A DNA stretch of 64,000 nt from Leisingera sp. ANG-M7 (GTDB lineage: Bacteria > Pseudomonadota > Alphaproteobacteria > Rhodobacterales > Rhodobacteraceae), in NCBI RefSeq assembly GCF_000813965.1, contig NZ_JWLI01000007.1, positions 1 to 64,000 on the forward strand, written 5' to 3'. Position numbers and translations under genes: made by a program. Each line of letters opens with the position of its first letter. The first letter of the stretch is position 1. The notes beneath the pieces are model-generated. The model worked only from the letters and a program-made list of their open reading frames with translations, ran no database searches and had not been told where the DNA came from. This document shows positions 46,048 through 56,215 of this stretch, piece after piece.

Positions 46048-47850
46048 ATGAATTTTCCCTTTCGCCCGCGCTGCCTGGCGCGCGCTCTCGCCTTCAGTCT
46101 CCTGACCCTGCCGGCGCTGCCAGGCAATGCGGCCGAAGCAACCTTGCAAGCCCCCGGGGCGGACGAGGCCCTTGCGGAAAAGCTGCGCGGCGCGTCAGCT
46201 TCGGTTGCGGCCAGCGGCGAGACCAACGTGCAGGAACTGCTGGCAGCCGCGCTGTCGGATTACCGGACGCTGGTGCAGGTGCTTTATGACGCAGGGCACT
46301 TCTCGCCGGTTGTGAACATCCGCCTGGACGGGCGCGAGGCCGCACAGATCCAGCCGCTGAACCCTCCGAAAACCGTAAACAAGGTGGAAATCACCGTAAA
46401 ACCCGGCCCGCAGTTCGTCTTTGGCCGGGCCGAGTTGGTACCGTTCCCGCAAATCAGCGATGTGGAGATCCCCGAGGGATTCGCCCCCGGCAAGCCGGCC
46501 GGAACCGCGGTGATCCGCGATGCCGCCATTGCAGGCGTCCGCGCCTGGCGCCGCAGCGGCCATGCCAAGGCGGACGTGGCGGAGCAGAACATCACCGCCA
46601 ACCACCTGCAGGCGCGGCTGGATGCCCAACTGCGCCTGGCGCCGGGGCCAAAACTGCGGTTCGGGCAGATGCGGATCACTGGTGACACCGCCGTGACCGA
46701 AGACGCCATCCGCCGCATTGCAGGCTTCCCGGCGGGAGAAGAATTCCACCCTGACCTGATCTCGAAATCTGCCACAAGGCTGCGGCGCACCGGCACGTTT
46801 TCCAGCGTTGTCCTGCGCGAAGCGGAACAGCCGAACCCGGACGGCACCCTCGATTTCGTGGCGCAGGTTGAGGACCTGCCGCCCCGCCGCCTGACATTTG
46901 GTGCCGAGGTCAGCTCATCCGACGGGCTGGAGCTGTCAGGCAGCTGGATGCACCGCAACCTGTTCGGCAACGCCGAGAAGCTGCGGATCGAAGCCCGCAT
47001 CAGCGGCATCGGCAGCAGCAACGACATCGACGGGCGCGTCGCGGTGCGGCTGGACCGGCCCGCGAAACTGGGCCCGGATGACCTGATCTTCTACTTGGCG
47101 GAGGCGGAGCGGCTGGACGAAGAGCATTACACCGCCACTCGTGTCTATGGCGCCATCGGTGCGCGGCGGACCTTCTCGGATACGTTTTTTGCTGAAGCCG
47201 CGCTGGGGGTGTCCTCAACCCTGGCAGAGGACGTGTTCGGCAAGCGCCGTTTTAAGTACGTGGCGGGAAGGTTCCGGGCCGAATACGACGCCCGCGACAG
47301 CCGGGTGAACCCCACCGAGGGCTATTTCCTGCAAGGGAGTGCCACGCCTTTCATCGGTTTTGGCGGCAGCAAGTCCGGTTTGCAGATGAAAGGCGACGGG
47401 CGCGCTTACTATGGATTGGGCACTGACGACAGGATCGTGCTGGCAGGCCGGCTGCAGCTGGGCTCTGTGGTGGGCCCCTCGCTGAGTGAGGTCTCTCCTA
47501 CCCTGCTGTTCTTCTCCGGCGGCGCGGGTACCGTGCGCGGGCATGAATACCAGTCGCTGGGCGTTCCCGCCAATGGCGGCACTGCGGGCGGGCGCAGCTT
47601 TGCATCCCTGTCCGCCGAAGTGCGCGGCAAGGTCACAGACAAGATCTCGCTGGTTGGTTTCTACGACCTGGGCTTTGTCGATGCGGACAGTTTCGTCTCC
47701 GGCTCCTCTGCACGCCATGCAGGCGCGGGCATCGGTGTGCGCTATGATGTGGCGGGCATCGGCCCGATCCGGCTGGACCTCGCCTATCCGGTGGACGGCG
47801 GGTCCGAGGACGGGCTGCAATTCTATATCGGGATAGGACAGGCGTTTTGA
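46048..47850 (+). CDS. tamA: Outer-membrane translocation/assembly module protein TamA
   Basis: An Omp85-family beta-barrel that works with TamB in outer-membrane protein or lipid delivery. The 600-residue protein has a signal peptide (about 1-29), two or three POTRA domains (about 55-285; VNKVEITVKPGPQFVFG, LRFGQMRITGDTAVTEDAIRRIAGFPAGEEF), and a C-terminal 16-strand barrel with VRGHEYQSLG (the conserved VRGY/F-type motif) and a terminal aromatic residue (IGIGQAF). Its stop overlaps the tamB start. Confidence 0.93.
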   Translation: MNFPFRPRCLARALAFSLLTLPALPGNAAEATLQAPGADEALAEKLRGASASVAASGETNVQELLAAALSDYRTLVQVLYDAGHFSPVVNIRLDGREAAQIQPLNPPKTVNKVEITVKPGPQFVFGRAELVPFPQISDVEIPEGFAPGKPAGTAVIRDAAIAGVRAWRRSGHAKADVAEQNITANHLQARLDAQLRLAPGPKLRFGQMRITGDTAVTEDAIRRIAGFPAGEEFHPDLISKSATRLRRTGTFSSVVLREAEQPNPDGTLDFVAQVEDLPPRRLTFGAEVSSSDGLELSGSWMHRNLFGNAEKLRIEARISGIGSSNDIDGRVAVRLDRPAKLGPDDLIFYLAEAERLDEEHYTATRVYGAIGARRTFSDTFFAEAALGVSSTLAEDVFGKRRFKYVAGRFRAEYDARDSRVNPTEGYFLQGSATPFIGFGGSKSGLQMKGDGRAYYGLGTDDRIVLAGRLQLGSVVGPSLSEVSPTLLFFSGGAGTVRGHEYQSLGVPANGGTAGGRSFASLSAEVRGKVTDKISLVGFYDLGFVDADSFVSGSSARHAGAGIGVRYDVAGIGPIRLDLAYPVDGGSEDGLQFYIGIGQAF

Positions 47851-50800
47851 GACAGGTTCTTGGCTATACGCTCGCACTGGGCCTGACCTTGGCGCCGGTT
47901 GCTGCGCAGGAGACCACAACGGAGGACGCCGGCGGGCTGCTGGTTGATTTCCTGGAGGACACCCTGTCAGGCGACAGCCGCTATATCAGCGTGTCGGGGC
48001 TGGAGGGCGCGCTTTCCTCTGAGGCCAAGATCAAGAAGATCACCGTCGCCGACGAGAAAGGCATCTGGCTGACCGTCGAGGGTGCGGTTCTGGACTGGAA
48101 CCGGCTGGACCTGTTGCGCGGGCGGTTCTCGGTCAATGAGCTGTCGGCAGAGCGCATCGCGGTGGAACGCGCGCCCGAAGCGCTGCCGCCGGACCCGGAG
48201 CTCCCGGAAGCCGAGACCACGCCCTTTGCCCTGCCGGAACTGCCGGTGGCCATCGAGCTGGGCCAGATCAAGGCAGCCCGGATCGAGCTGGGCGAGGATC
48301 TGGCGGGCAGCGCAGCCACTCTGCGGGTCGACGGCGCGCTAAAGCTGGCAGACGGCGCGCTGGACACCAAGCTGGAGGCTGCACGGCTGGACAAGCCCGG
48401 CGACCACATCCGGCTGGAGGCAGCCTATGCCAATGAAACCCAGCAGATCACCCTGGACCTGTCGGTGGATGAGGCCGCAGGCGGGCTGATTTCTCGCGGG
48501 CTGGACCTGCCGGGCAATCCCGATCTGCAGCTGACGGCCAAGGGCAGCGGCCCGGTCACGGATTTCGCTGCCGATATCGCCTTCAGCACCAATGGCACCG
48601 AGCGGCTCGGCGGCCAGGTGGTGCTGGCAGCCCGTCCCCTGCCCGAAGACGCCGCCCCGGAAACGCCGCGCGACATCGGGTTTTCCGCCGATCTGGGCGG
48701 CAATATCGACGTGCTGCTGCCGCCGGTGCACCGGCCGTTCTTCGGCCCCGGCCTGCGCCTGAACGTCAAAGGCCTGCGCGAAGGCAGCGGCGCTGTAACG
48801 CTGGATACGCTGGTCCTGCGCACCAACGCCCTGCGGATCACCGGCGCCGCAGCGCTGGATGCCGGCGGCAAGCTGGCCACCGCCAACCTGAAGACCGCGA
48901 TCACCCCGCCCGCCGGCCAGGCTGCTGTCACGCTGCCGACCAGCGACGGCCAGACCACGCTGGCCAAGGCCGACCTGCTGTTGCAGAAAACACTCGAAGG
49001 CCGCTGGGTGCTGGACGGGGTGCTCAATCAACTGAGCCACCCGGGTGCGCTGGTGGATGCGGCTGAGATCGTCGGCCGCGGCACCTTGGATCAGACCAGC
49101 GGCTTTGCGCTGGAGGGCCGGCTGACGGCCGGCCTCAGCGGGTTCCAGCCGCGCGACCCGGCGCTGGCCAAGGCAACCGGCAATGAGATCCGCTTTGAAG
49201 GCACCCTGAGCACCGATGGCCCCGGCGCGCTGCATGTCACGGATATGGAGCTGCGCGGCAGCGATTATCAGGCCGCAGGCGATGTGGCCTTTGACGGTCT
49301 GGAAGAGGGGTTGAATGTTACCGCGGACCTGGCGGCGGGCGCGGCGGATCTCGGCCGTTTTTCCGAGCTGGCAGGCCGCCCTCTGGGCGGCGCGGTGCAG
49401 GCCGTGGTCACGGGATCCTTCATTCCGCTGACTGGCGGTTTTGACACCGATCTTTCAGTGCAGGCGCAGGACTTGTCTGCGGGCATCGCCCAGGCGGATG
49501 AACTGCTGGCTGGCACCACAACCGTCGCTCTGACGGCGGCACGGGATGAGGACGGCATAACCATAGACAGGTTTGACCTGTCCGGCAGCGCGCTGGCTGC
49601 CACAGCCAAGGGCACGCTGAACAACCAGGCCGGCCAGCTGGATATCACCGCCAGGCTGAACCGGCTGGAGGTTCTGGTGCCGCAGGCGCCAGGCACGCTG
49701 GAGCTGGCCACCACCCTCAGCCGCGCCGGCGACACCTTCAGCGGCGTGGCGGAGCTGAAGGGGCCGCATACCTCCAGCGCCAAGCTGGACGGATCGGTGA
49801 CGCTCGAAGGGGATGCCGATTTCACCTTTGCTGCCGCCTGGAATGAGCTGGAACGCTTTGTGCCGCAGCTGGCAGGCAAGCTGAGCGCCGAGGGTGTGGC
49901 GGAACGGCGCAATGGCGAATGGCAGGCGACTGTTCAAGCCGCCGGCCCTGCGGGGATATCCGTGGAGACCGAGGCCCGTTTCACCGAAAGCAACGGCAGC
50001 ACCGATCTGAAGTTCGACGCGGTAGTGGCAGAGCTGCAGCGGCTGGTGCCGGACCTGCCCGGCCGGCTGGCGGCCGCGGGCACTGCGACCCGGCGCGGCG
50101 GCACCTGGACGGTGGACAGCACCGCCAGCGGCCCGGCAGGCATCGACAGCCGCATCTCAGGCAGCTGGAACGAGGCGAAGGGCACCGCCGATGTTACCGC
50201 CAAGGGCACCCTGCGGCTGGAAGGCCTCAATCCCTTTATTTCCCCCAACCTCATGCAAGGGCCTGCGAACTTCGACATGTCGATACGCGGCGTGCCGGCA
50301 CTGGACGGGGTCAGCGGCACCATCTCCATCCCCGGCGCCTCGCTGGCGATCCCGGCCGCGGCGCAGCGAGTGGATGACATCAACGCGACAGTCTCCATTG
50401 CCCGCTCCAATGCACAGGTGCAGGTTTCTGCCCGCCCCCGCGATGGCGGCACGGTGCGGATCAGCGGTCCGGTCGGGCTGCTGCCGCCGTTCAACGGCAA
50501 CCTGCAGATCGCCATCGGCGATGTGGTGGTGACCGACCACCTGTCTTATGAATCCCTGCTGAACGGCAGCCTGGCGATGTCCGGAGCCATGGCGGGCAAC
50601 AACCGGATTGCAGGCCAGATCAACGTTGGCGAGACCAACATCAATCTGAATACCGCAGGCGGTTCGGTGTCTTCCGCGCCGATCCCGCCAATCCGCCATG
50701 TGGGTGCACCGGGCGACGTGCGCCGGACACTGGCCCGCGCCGGGCTCACCGGCACCGGCAGCAGCAGCGCGGGCGGCTCCGGCAGAACAGACCTGGACAT

Positions 50801-51476
50801 CATGATCAGCGCGCCGTCTCGCATCTTTGCCCGCGGCCGCGGGCTGCGCTCAGAACTGGGCGGCCAGATCCACCTGCGCGGCACCACCGCGCGGCCCTCG
50901 CCCTCCGGCCAGATCAGCCTGATCCGCGGTACCTTCGATATCCTCGGACGGCGGCTGGAACTGGATGAGGGCCGGATCACCCTCTTGGGCGATCTGAAGC
51001 CCTATCTGGAGTTCAAATCCACCGCTGCCACGGAGCAGGGCACCGCAACGCTTGAAATCTCCGGCCGGGTCGATGCGCCGGAGATCAAGGTGACCTCCGA
51101 TCCGCCGCGACCTAGCGAAGAGGCTTTGGCGCTGCTGCTGTTCGGTGACAATATCGGGGACATCTCGCCCTTGGCGCTGGCACGGCTGGCAGGCTCTGCC
51201 CTCACGCTCAGCGGCCGAGGCGGCGGCGCCCAGAGCAAAGTGCGCGAAGCCACCGGCGCGGCAGATGTTGATATCGGCACCGACAACCTAGGCACCGGGC
51301 AGCTGGGGCTGGGCGGTTACGTGGCGGAGAACGTCTATACCGATTTCAACGTCAACACCCAGGGCGACAGCGAGCTGAGCATCAATCTGGATGTCACCAA
51401 AAGCCTGACGGTTCAGGGCACGGTGGACAGCGAGGGAGAGACTGGCGTCGGCCTGTTTTTCAAGCGGGATTACTGA
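47847..51476 (+). CDS. tamB: Translocation and assembly module protein TamB
   Basis: The 1209-residue protein has an N-terminal signal-anchor (about 3-20), a long repetitive beta-rich body that should form a hydrophobic groove between the membranes, and the C-terminal DUF490 domain (QGTATLEISGRVDAPEIKVTSDPPRPSEEALALLLFG, LSINLDVTKSLTVQGTVDSEGETGVGLFFKRDY). It starts with TTG overlapping the tamA stop by four bases. Such AsmA-like proteins are implicated in lipid transport to the outer membrane. Confidence 0.93.
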   Translation: MRQVLGYTLALGLTLAPVAAQETTTEDAGGLLVDFLEDTLSGDSRYISVSGLEGALSSEAKIKKITVADEKGIWLTVEGAVLDWNRLDLLRGRFSVNELSAERIAVERAPEALPPDPELPEAETTPFALPELPVAIELGQIKAARIELGEDLAGSAATLRVDGALKLADGALDTKLEAARLDKPGDHIRLEAAYANETQQITLDLSVDEAAGGLISRGLDLPGNPDLQLTAKGSGPVTDFAADIAFSTNGTERLGGQVVLAARPLPEDAAPETPRDIGFSADLGGNIDVLLPPVHRPFFGPGLRLNVKGLREGSGAVTLDTLVLRTNALRITGAAALDAGGKLATANLKTAITPPAGQAAVTLPTSDGQTTLAKADLLLQKTLEGRWVLDGVLNQLSHPGALVDAAEIVGRGTLDQTSGFALEGRLTAGLSGFQPRDPALAKATGNEIRFEGTLSTDGPGALHVTDMELRGSDYQAAGDVAFDGLEEGLNVTADLAAGAADLGRFSELAGRPLGGAVQAVVTGSFIPLTGGFDTDLSVQAQDLSAGIAQADELLAGTTTVALTAARDEDGITIDRFDLSGSALAATAKGTLNNQAGQLDITARLNRLEVLVPQAPGTLELATTLSRAGDTFSGVAELKGPHTSSAKLDGSVTLEGDADFTFAAAWNELERFVPQLAGKLSAEGVAERRNGEWQATVQAAGPAGISVETEARFTESNGSTDLKFDAVVAELQRLVPDLPGRLAAAGTATRRGGTWTVDSTASGPAGIDSRISGSWNEAKGTADVTAKGTLRLEGLNPFISPNLMQGPANFDMSIRGVPALDGVSGTISIPGASLAIPAAAQRVDDINATVSIARSNAQVQVSARPRDGGTVRISGPVGLLPPFNGNLQIAIGDVVVTDHLSYESLLNGSLAMSGAMAGNNRIAGQINVGETNINLNTAGGSVSSAPIPPIRHVGAPGDVRRTLARAGLTGTGSSSAGGSGRTDLDIMISAPSRIFARGRGLRSELGGQIHLRGTTARPSPSGQISLIRGTFDILGRRLELDEGRITLLGDLKPYLEFKSTAATEQGTATLEISGRVDAPEIKVTSDPPRPSEEALALLLFGDNIGDISPLALARLAGSALTLSGRGGGAQSKVREATGAADVDIGTDNLGTGQLGLGGYVAENVYTDFNVNTQGDSELSINLDVTKSLTVQGTVDSEGETGVGLFFKRDY

Positions 51477-51554
51477 CAGGCCGGGCTTGCAGCGGACGGA
51501 ATATGCCGGCAAGCTGCCAGCATTATTCCGGGCAACCGCATATCAGGGGACGCT

Positions 51555-52592
51555 GTGGGCAAAACACTCACCCAGAAACTGGCAGGGCGCGCCAGCCGTA
51601 TCGCGCACCGCGCCAGGTTCCGCGCGTCGCTGCGTCATCTGCACGGGCCTGCCCGGTGCTTTGCCGCGCCTGATCAGGTGGTGCTGATCGCACTGGTGCG
51701 CGACGGGGCCTATTACCTGGATGTGTTTTTTGACCACTACCGGCGGCTGGGTGTATCGGCGTTTGTCTTCTTCGACAACGGCTCCTCTGACGGCACGATT
51801 GACCGCATCCGGCAGGAACCGGACACCGCGGTGCTGCAGTCCCCCCTGCCCTGGCTGAAATATGAAAACACCTTCCGCGCGTATGCCGCGGACCGCTATG
51901 GCCGGGACCGCTGGTGCTTGTTTGCAGACATGGATGAACTGTTCGACTTTGAGGGCAGCGCTGCGGTGGGGCTGGGCGGGCTGACACGCTACCTGGCTCA
52001 AAATGGGTACACGGCGCTGCAAGCCGAAATGCTGGAGATGTTTCCCGAAGGTCCGCTGGCTGCGGCGCGCGCGCTGTCTTATTCCGAAGCGGTGCAGAGC
52101 TTCCGGTTTTCTGACATAAGCACCGTGTCGGCGGTGGACTACATGTCCGGCAACACGGGCTTTGCCTATTACCTGCGCCAGAACGCCTTGCCGCCCGGCG
52201 GTGCGCAGATGCAGTTCGGCGGCGTGCGCGGCAAGGTCTTTGGCGAGACCTGCTGCCTCAGCAAGCACCCGCTGGTGTTCAATGGGCCGGGCGTTCAGGC
52301 AGCTGTGCATCCGCATGCCTCGGCAGGCGTGCGGGTGGCCGATATTGAGGGTCTGATACGCCACTACAAGTTTGCCAGCGACAGTCTGGCCCGGGATTTG
52401 CAGATCCAGGCCGAAACGGTCTCAGAACACGGCGAGGACCGCCAGCGCAGCAGCGCAATGCAGGCGCAGCCGGAACTCAGCCTGTGGTCCGCCGACGCGG
52501 CCGCGGACGCCGGGATATCGCGGCTGCAGCACCAGGGTTTCTTGCGCGGGTCATCTCGATACCGGGCGTTTCTTGCCGGGGCGGCCGCATGA
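51555..52592 (+). CDS. Glycosyltransferase family 2-like protein
   Basis: The 345-residue protein has a GT-A type fold: VLIALVRDGAYYLDVFFDHYRRLG near 42-66, FFDNGSSDGTIDRI near 72-85 and the metal-binding FADMDELFDF near 122-131. It belongs to the group of GT2-like proteins with a DMDE motif. The start is GTG with AGGGGA four bases upstream. Donor and acceptor are unknown. It overlaps the next glycosyltransferase by four bases (ATGA). Confidence 0.85.
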   Translation: MGKTLTQKLAGRASRIAHRARFRASLRHLHGPARCFAAPDQVVLIALVRDGAYYLDVFFDHYRRLGVSAFVFFDNGSSDGTIDRIRQEPDTAVLQSPLPWLKYENTFRAYAADRYGRDRWCLFADMDELFDFEGSAAVGLGGLTRYLAQNGYTALQAEMLEMFPEGPLAAARALSYSEAVQSFRFSDISTVSAVDYMSGNTGFAYYLRQNALPPGGAQMQFGGVRGKVFGETCCLSKHPLVFNGPGVQAAVHPHASAGVRVADIEGLIRHYKFASDSLARDLQIQAETVSEHGEDRQRSSAMQAQPELSLWSADAAADAGISRLQHQGFLRGSSRYRAFLAGAAA

Positions 52593-53539
52593 GCGCCCCC
52601 GCCATCGCTGCAGTGGTCATTGGCCGCAACGAAGGGGAACGGCTGATCCGCTGCCTGCGTTCGCTGCAAGGCCAGGTGCAGCAGCTTGTCTATGTCGACA
52701 GCGGCTCCACGGACGGGTCGGCAGCGGCGGCGCGGGAATTGGGCGCCTTGGTGGTGGATCTGGATCTCAGCCAGCCGTTCACCGCCGCCCGCGCCCGAAA
52801 TGCCGGTTTGGCGGCGCTGCAGACCGGGGTCGAGTTTGTGCAATTTGTGGACGGCGACTGCGAGGTGGACCCGGGCTGGATCGCCAAAGCAGCGGATTTC
52901 CTGCAAGCACACCCCAAGGCAGCAGTGGCCTGCGGGCGGCGGCGGGAGCGGTTTCCGGAAGCGTCCGTCTACAACCGGCTTTGCGATGCGGAATGGAACA
53001 CGCCTGCAGGAGAGGCCGCAGCCTGCGGCGGCGACGCACTGATGCGGGTGGCGGCGGTCTATACCGCGGGCGGCTACCGCGAGGCTCTGATCGCCGGGGA
53101 AGAGCCGGAATTGTGCCTGCGCCTGCGCCGGGCAGGCTGGCAGGTGTGGCGGCTGGAGGCTGAGATGACCCTGCATGACGCACAGATGCTGCGCTTCACC
53201 CAATGGTGGAACCGCAGCCGCCGCGCAGGCCACGCCTTTGCCGAAGGCGCCGCCTTGCATGGCACCGGGCCGGAGCGGCACTGGGTGGCCGAAACCCGCC
53301 GCGCGCTGCTGTGGGGCGCCGCCCTGCCTGCCGGTATTGCCCTGGCAGCACTGGCATATCCCTTGTTGCTGATGATTGCGCTCATCTACCCGGCGCAGGT
53401 GCTGCGCCTGTCACGCCGCATGAGGTTTGAACAGGCGCTGTTCACGGTTCTCGGTAAGTTCGCCGAGGCCGCAGGCGCGCTGGAGTTTTACTGGCGCCGC
53501 TGGCGCGGCTCGGCCCGCGGCATATTGGAGTACAAATAG
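52589..53539 (+). CDS. Glycosyltransferase family 2
   Basis: The 316-residue protein has VVIGRNEGERLIRCLRSL and VYVDSGSTDGS at the start, FVDGDCEVDPGW (DxD) near 87, and EEPELCLRLRRAGW later, all typical of GT2. Two C-terminal hydrophobic spans ([23 protein letters not shown]) anchor it in the inner membrane. It is coupled to the previous gene. Both probably build a cell-surface glycan. Confidence 0.9.
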   Translation: MSAPAIAAVVIGRNEGERLIRCLRSLQGQVQQLVYVDSGSTDGSAAAARELGALVVDLDLSQPFTAARARNAGLAALQTGVEFVQFVDGDCEVDPGWIAKAADFLQAHPKAAVACGRRRERFPEASVYNRLCDAEWNTPAGEAAACGGDALMRVAAVYTAGGYREALIAGEEPELCLRLRRAGWQVWRLEAEMTLHDAQMLRFTQWWNRSRRAGHAFAEGAALHGTGPERHWVAETRRALLWGAALPAGIALAALAYPLLLMIALIYPAQVLRLSRRMRFEQALFTVLGKFAEAAGALEFYWRRWRGSARGILEYK

Positions 53540-53545
53540 CAGTTC

Positions 53546-54298
53546 CTATTGCACCCGAATGCGCCAAGCCGTGCGGATCTGCCCCGGCAGAATGGCCAGG
53601 CACTTTGCATAGCGAGGCACCATCCGCGACGGACTGGACAGCGCCCGCCACAGCCATTCCATCGCAATCGCGCGGACCCAGGCCGGGGCGCGTTTCTGAT
53701 GGCCGCCGAGAAAGTCCAGACCGGCCCCGACAGAGGCAAAACCAGCTGCGGGCGCCAGCTTGCGGCCGCGTTGGGCAAACTGCTCCTGTTTCGGCGCTCC
53801 CAGCGCCAGAAAACACAGGCAAGGACCGGTTTCATCCAGCCGGTGCAGGATCTGATCCGCCTCTTCCCCTTCTGGATCAAAACAGCCGGAGGGGGCATGA
53901 GTCCAGGCAACCTCCAGCCCCGGCACCGCATCCGTCAGCGCCTCTTCGGCATCCTGCAGCGCCTCATCCGTGCTGCCCGCCAGCACCACCGGCACCTTGG
54001 CCTCAACCGCCAGGCGGCACAGCGGCAGCACCATGTCGGAGCCCGGCATCAGCTCCACCGGGCGGCGGGCAAGATGTGACAGCCAGACAATGGGGCGCCC
54101 GTCCGCCACCACCAGATCCTGCGCCTGATATGCGGACAGGAAGTCCGCCGACCCTGCCATCTTGACCAGGTGGTCCAGGTTCACTGTCGCCAGCGCAAAG
54201 CCTTGCCCTGCCTTGAAGCGGGCTCGGATTTCGGCTTCCAGCCCGGTCCGCGTGGCCGTGTTCACCGCAACCCTGCGGCCTTGGCATTCAAAAAACAT
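53546..54298 (-). CDS. WecG/TagA/CpsF family glycosyltransferase
   Basis: The 250-residue GT26 protein resembles enzymes that add the second sugar (for example N-acetylmannosamine) to a lipid-linked intermediate. Motifs are VNLDHLVKMAGSADFLSAYQ, VVADGRPIVWLS, ALGAPKQEQF and GAGLDFLGGHQKRAPAWVRAIAMEWLWRAL. The ATG at 54298 follows GGGGA. It is convergent with the GT2 gene and divergent from the polymerase gene. Confidence 0.92.
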   Translation of the reverse strand: MFFECQGRRVAVNTATRTGLEAEIRARFKAGQGFALATVNLDHLVKMAGSADFLSAYQAQDLVVADGRPIVWLSHLARRPVELMPGSDMVLPLCRLAVEAKVPVVLAGSTDEALQDAEEALTDAVPGLEVAWTHAPSGCFDPEGEEADQILHRLDETGPCLCFLALGAPKQEQFAQRGRKLAPAAGFASVGAGLDFLGGHQKRAPAWVRAIAMEWLWRALSSPSRMVPRYAKCLAILPGQIRTAWRIRVQ

Positions 54299-54490
54299 GG
54301 GCGTCCCCGGGTCTGCTTTGCCCCGTGATAGCGCCGCCGCCGCCGCCCGGCCAGTCTTGCGGGCACCGAACCGCTGGCAGCGTGGCAAAGCTGCACCCCG
54401 TTAACCCGTTGTTGCAAATCCGCGCGACAGCGCGACCCGCAACAGGTAAACTTTGATGTAAATACCGGGGAACTGAGGGAGCACGGGGCT

Positions 54491-55954
54491 TTGCCCAACG
54501 CTTTGGCCTATCTGATGCTGCTGGCCTGGCCGCTGGCCAGCCTGATCCTGTTCCGGCGCTTGCCGCTGGAGCGGGCCATCCTGTGGTGCATCATTGCCGG
54601 CTACCTGCTGCTGCCGCCGCTGGCCGAGTTCGACCTGCCGCTGGTGCCGGACTTGGACAAATTCGCCATCCCCTCGGTGATGGCCTTTGTGCTGTGCGTA
54701 TTTCTGCTGCGCAAACCGGTGCCGCTGCTGCCACGGCACCCGGCGGTGAGGACGCTGGTGCTGCTGTTCGTGTTCGGGGTCATTCCCACCGTGCTGACCA
54801 ATGGCGAGCCGATCCTGTTCCGCAAGATCGCCAATTCCGACCCGATCATCTTTCTGACCGATCAGCTGCCGGGGCTGCGCTGGCGCGACCTGGGGTCTGT
54901 GGTCATCAACCAGATGATCGTGCTGATCCCTTTCCTGCTGGCGCGCCGGTATCTGTCCACCCCGGAGGCCCAGCGCGAACTGCTGCTGGCGCTGATGATT
55001 GGCGGCCTAGCCTATACAGTCCCTTCGCTGATCGAAATCCGCTTCAGTCCGCAAATCAACGTCTGGATCTACGGCTTCTTCCAGCATGATTTCAGCCAGA
55101 TGATACGTCAGGGCGGCTTCCGTCCCATCGTGTTCCTGCCGCATGCGCTGTGGCTGGCATTCTTCATGCTGTCGGCGCTGCTGGCGGCCACCGCGCTGGC
55201 CCGCACCGCAGCAGGCGGGGACCGCATCCGCCTGCTGCTGGCCGCCGGTTACCTGTTTGCGGTGCTGGTGCTGTGCAAGAGCCTCGCCTCGCTGGCCTAT
55301 GCGCTGGCCTTTGTGCCGGTTGTTGCCTTGGCGCCGCTGCGCTGGCAGCTGCGTGCGGCCCTGCTGCTGGCTGTGATTGCCGTGGTCTATCCGATGCTGC
55401 GCAACACCGGGCTGGTCCCGACCGAGGAACTGGTGGCCCAGGCCGGAGCTATCAGCGCCGAGCGGGCGCATTCGCTGAACTACCGCTTTGAAAACGAAGC
55501 ACAGATGCTGGCCCGTGCCGCGGAGAAGCCCTGGTTCGGCTGGGGCGGCTGGGGCCGCAACCTGGTGCGGCACGAAGAAACCGGGCAGATCCTGTCGATC
55601 CCGGACGGGCGCTGGATCATCGTTTTCGGCACCTTCGGCTGGCTGGGTTACATCGCCGAGATGGGGCTTCTGGCCGCACCGCTGATGCTGCTGGCTGTGG
55701 CGGCAGCCCGCGCGCCGCGGGGCAGCGTGTCGCCCTATGCCGCTCCGATTGCCCTGATCCTGGCGGCCACCATGGTGGACATGCTGCTGAATGCGACGCT
55801 CATTCCGATCACCTGGATGTGCGCCGGATCCGTTCTGGGCTATGCCGAGAGGCTGCTCTACCCCGGCTTGTTCCAAAAGAAGCCCGCGCTATTTGGCGGG
55901 ACGCAGGCGCTGATGCCTGACACCGGACGGCCTGAGCGGCGCAGCATCCTGTGA
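54491..55954 (+). CDS. O-antigen ligase/polymerase-like membrane protein
   Basis: The 487-residue protein has about 11-12 hydrophobic spans and a periplasmic loop between about 275 and 370. The loop carries KPWFGWGGWGRNLVRHE and GRWIIVFGTFGWLGYIAEMG, typical of Wzy/O-antigen ligase-like proteins. It probably polymerises or ligates a lipid-linked glycan at the inner membrane. The start is TTG with GAGGGAG about nine bases upstream. It is followed by the polyketide synthase. Confidence 0.82.
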   Translation: MPNALAYLMLLAWPLASLILFRRLPLERAILWCIIAGYLLLPPLAEFDLPLVPDLDKFAIPSVMAFVLCVFLLRKPVPLLPRHPAVRTLVLLFVFGVIPTVLTNGEPILFRKIANSDPIIFLTDQLPGLRWRDLGSVVINQMIVLIPFLLARRYLSTPEAQRELLLALMIGGLAYTVPSLIEIRFSPQINVWIYGFFQHDFSQMIRQGGFRPIVFLPHALWLAFFMLSALLAATALARTAAGGDRIRLLLAAGYLFAVLVLCKSLASLAYALAFVPVVALAPLRWQLRAALLLAVIAVVYPMLRNTGLVPTEELVAQAGAISAERAHSLNYRFENEAQMLARAAEKPWFGWGGWGRNLVRHEETGQILSIPDGRWIIVFGTFGWLGYIAEMGLLAAPLMLLAVAAARAPRGSVSPYAAPIALILAATMVDMLLNATLIPITWMCAGSVLGYAERLLYPGLFQKKPALFGGTQALMPDTGRPERRSIL

Positions 55955-56215
55955 TGCCGCAATGTTTCCGTTTTTCCGGCCGAAATTGACACAATGCGTC
56001 CACAGGACAGCCGCATGGATTGACGAAAGTAAATTTGAGTTCACCCGGCCCCGCGGAACAGATGGGGATCCAAGCCGCCAGGCCGGGCCAGCAGCCGGGG
56101 AGCACCCCGGCACCCGAAAATAAACCCGTCCGGCGGGCCCTGCCATCTTCGCAAAGCGGATTGGCTGCGGCGTGCCGGGTTGTTTGCGAAGGGCTAGTGG
56201 GGTCAGGTATTGACG
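55955..56215. promoter_or_regulatory. Leader region of the polyketide synthase gene
   Basis: This 261-base stretch has no gene. It contains TTGACA at 55986 without a clear -10, a perfect hairpin GCCGGGG/CCCCGGC (56094-56111, 4-base loop), and a 9-bp inverted repeat CTTCGCAAA/TTTGCGAAG (56147-56155 and 56183-56191) ending 24 bases before the ATG. The last could be an operator or an mRNA structure. Confidence 0.5.
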
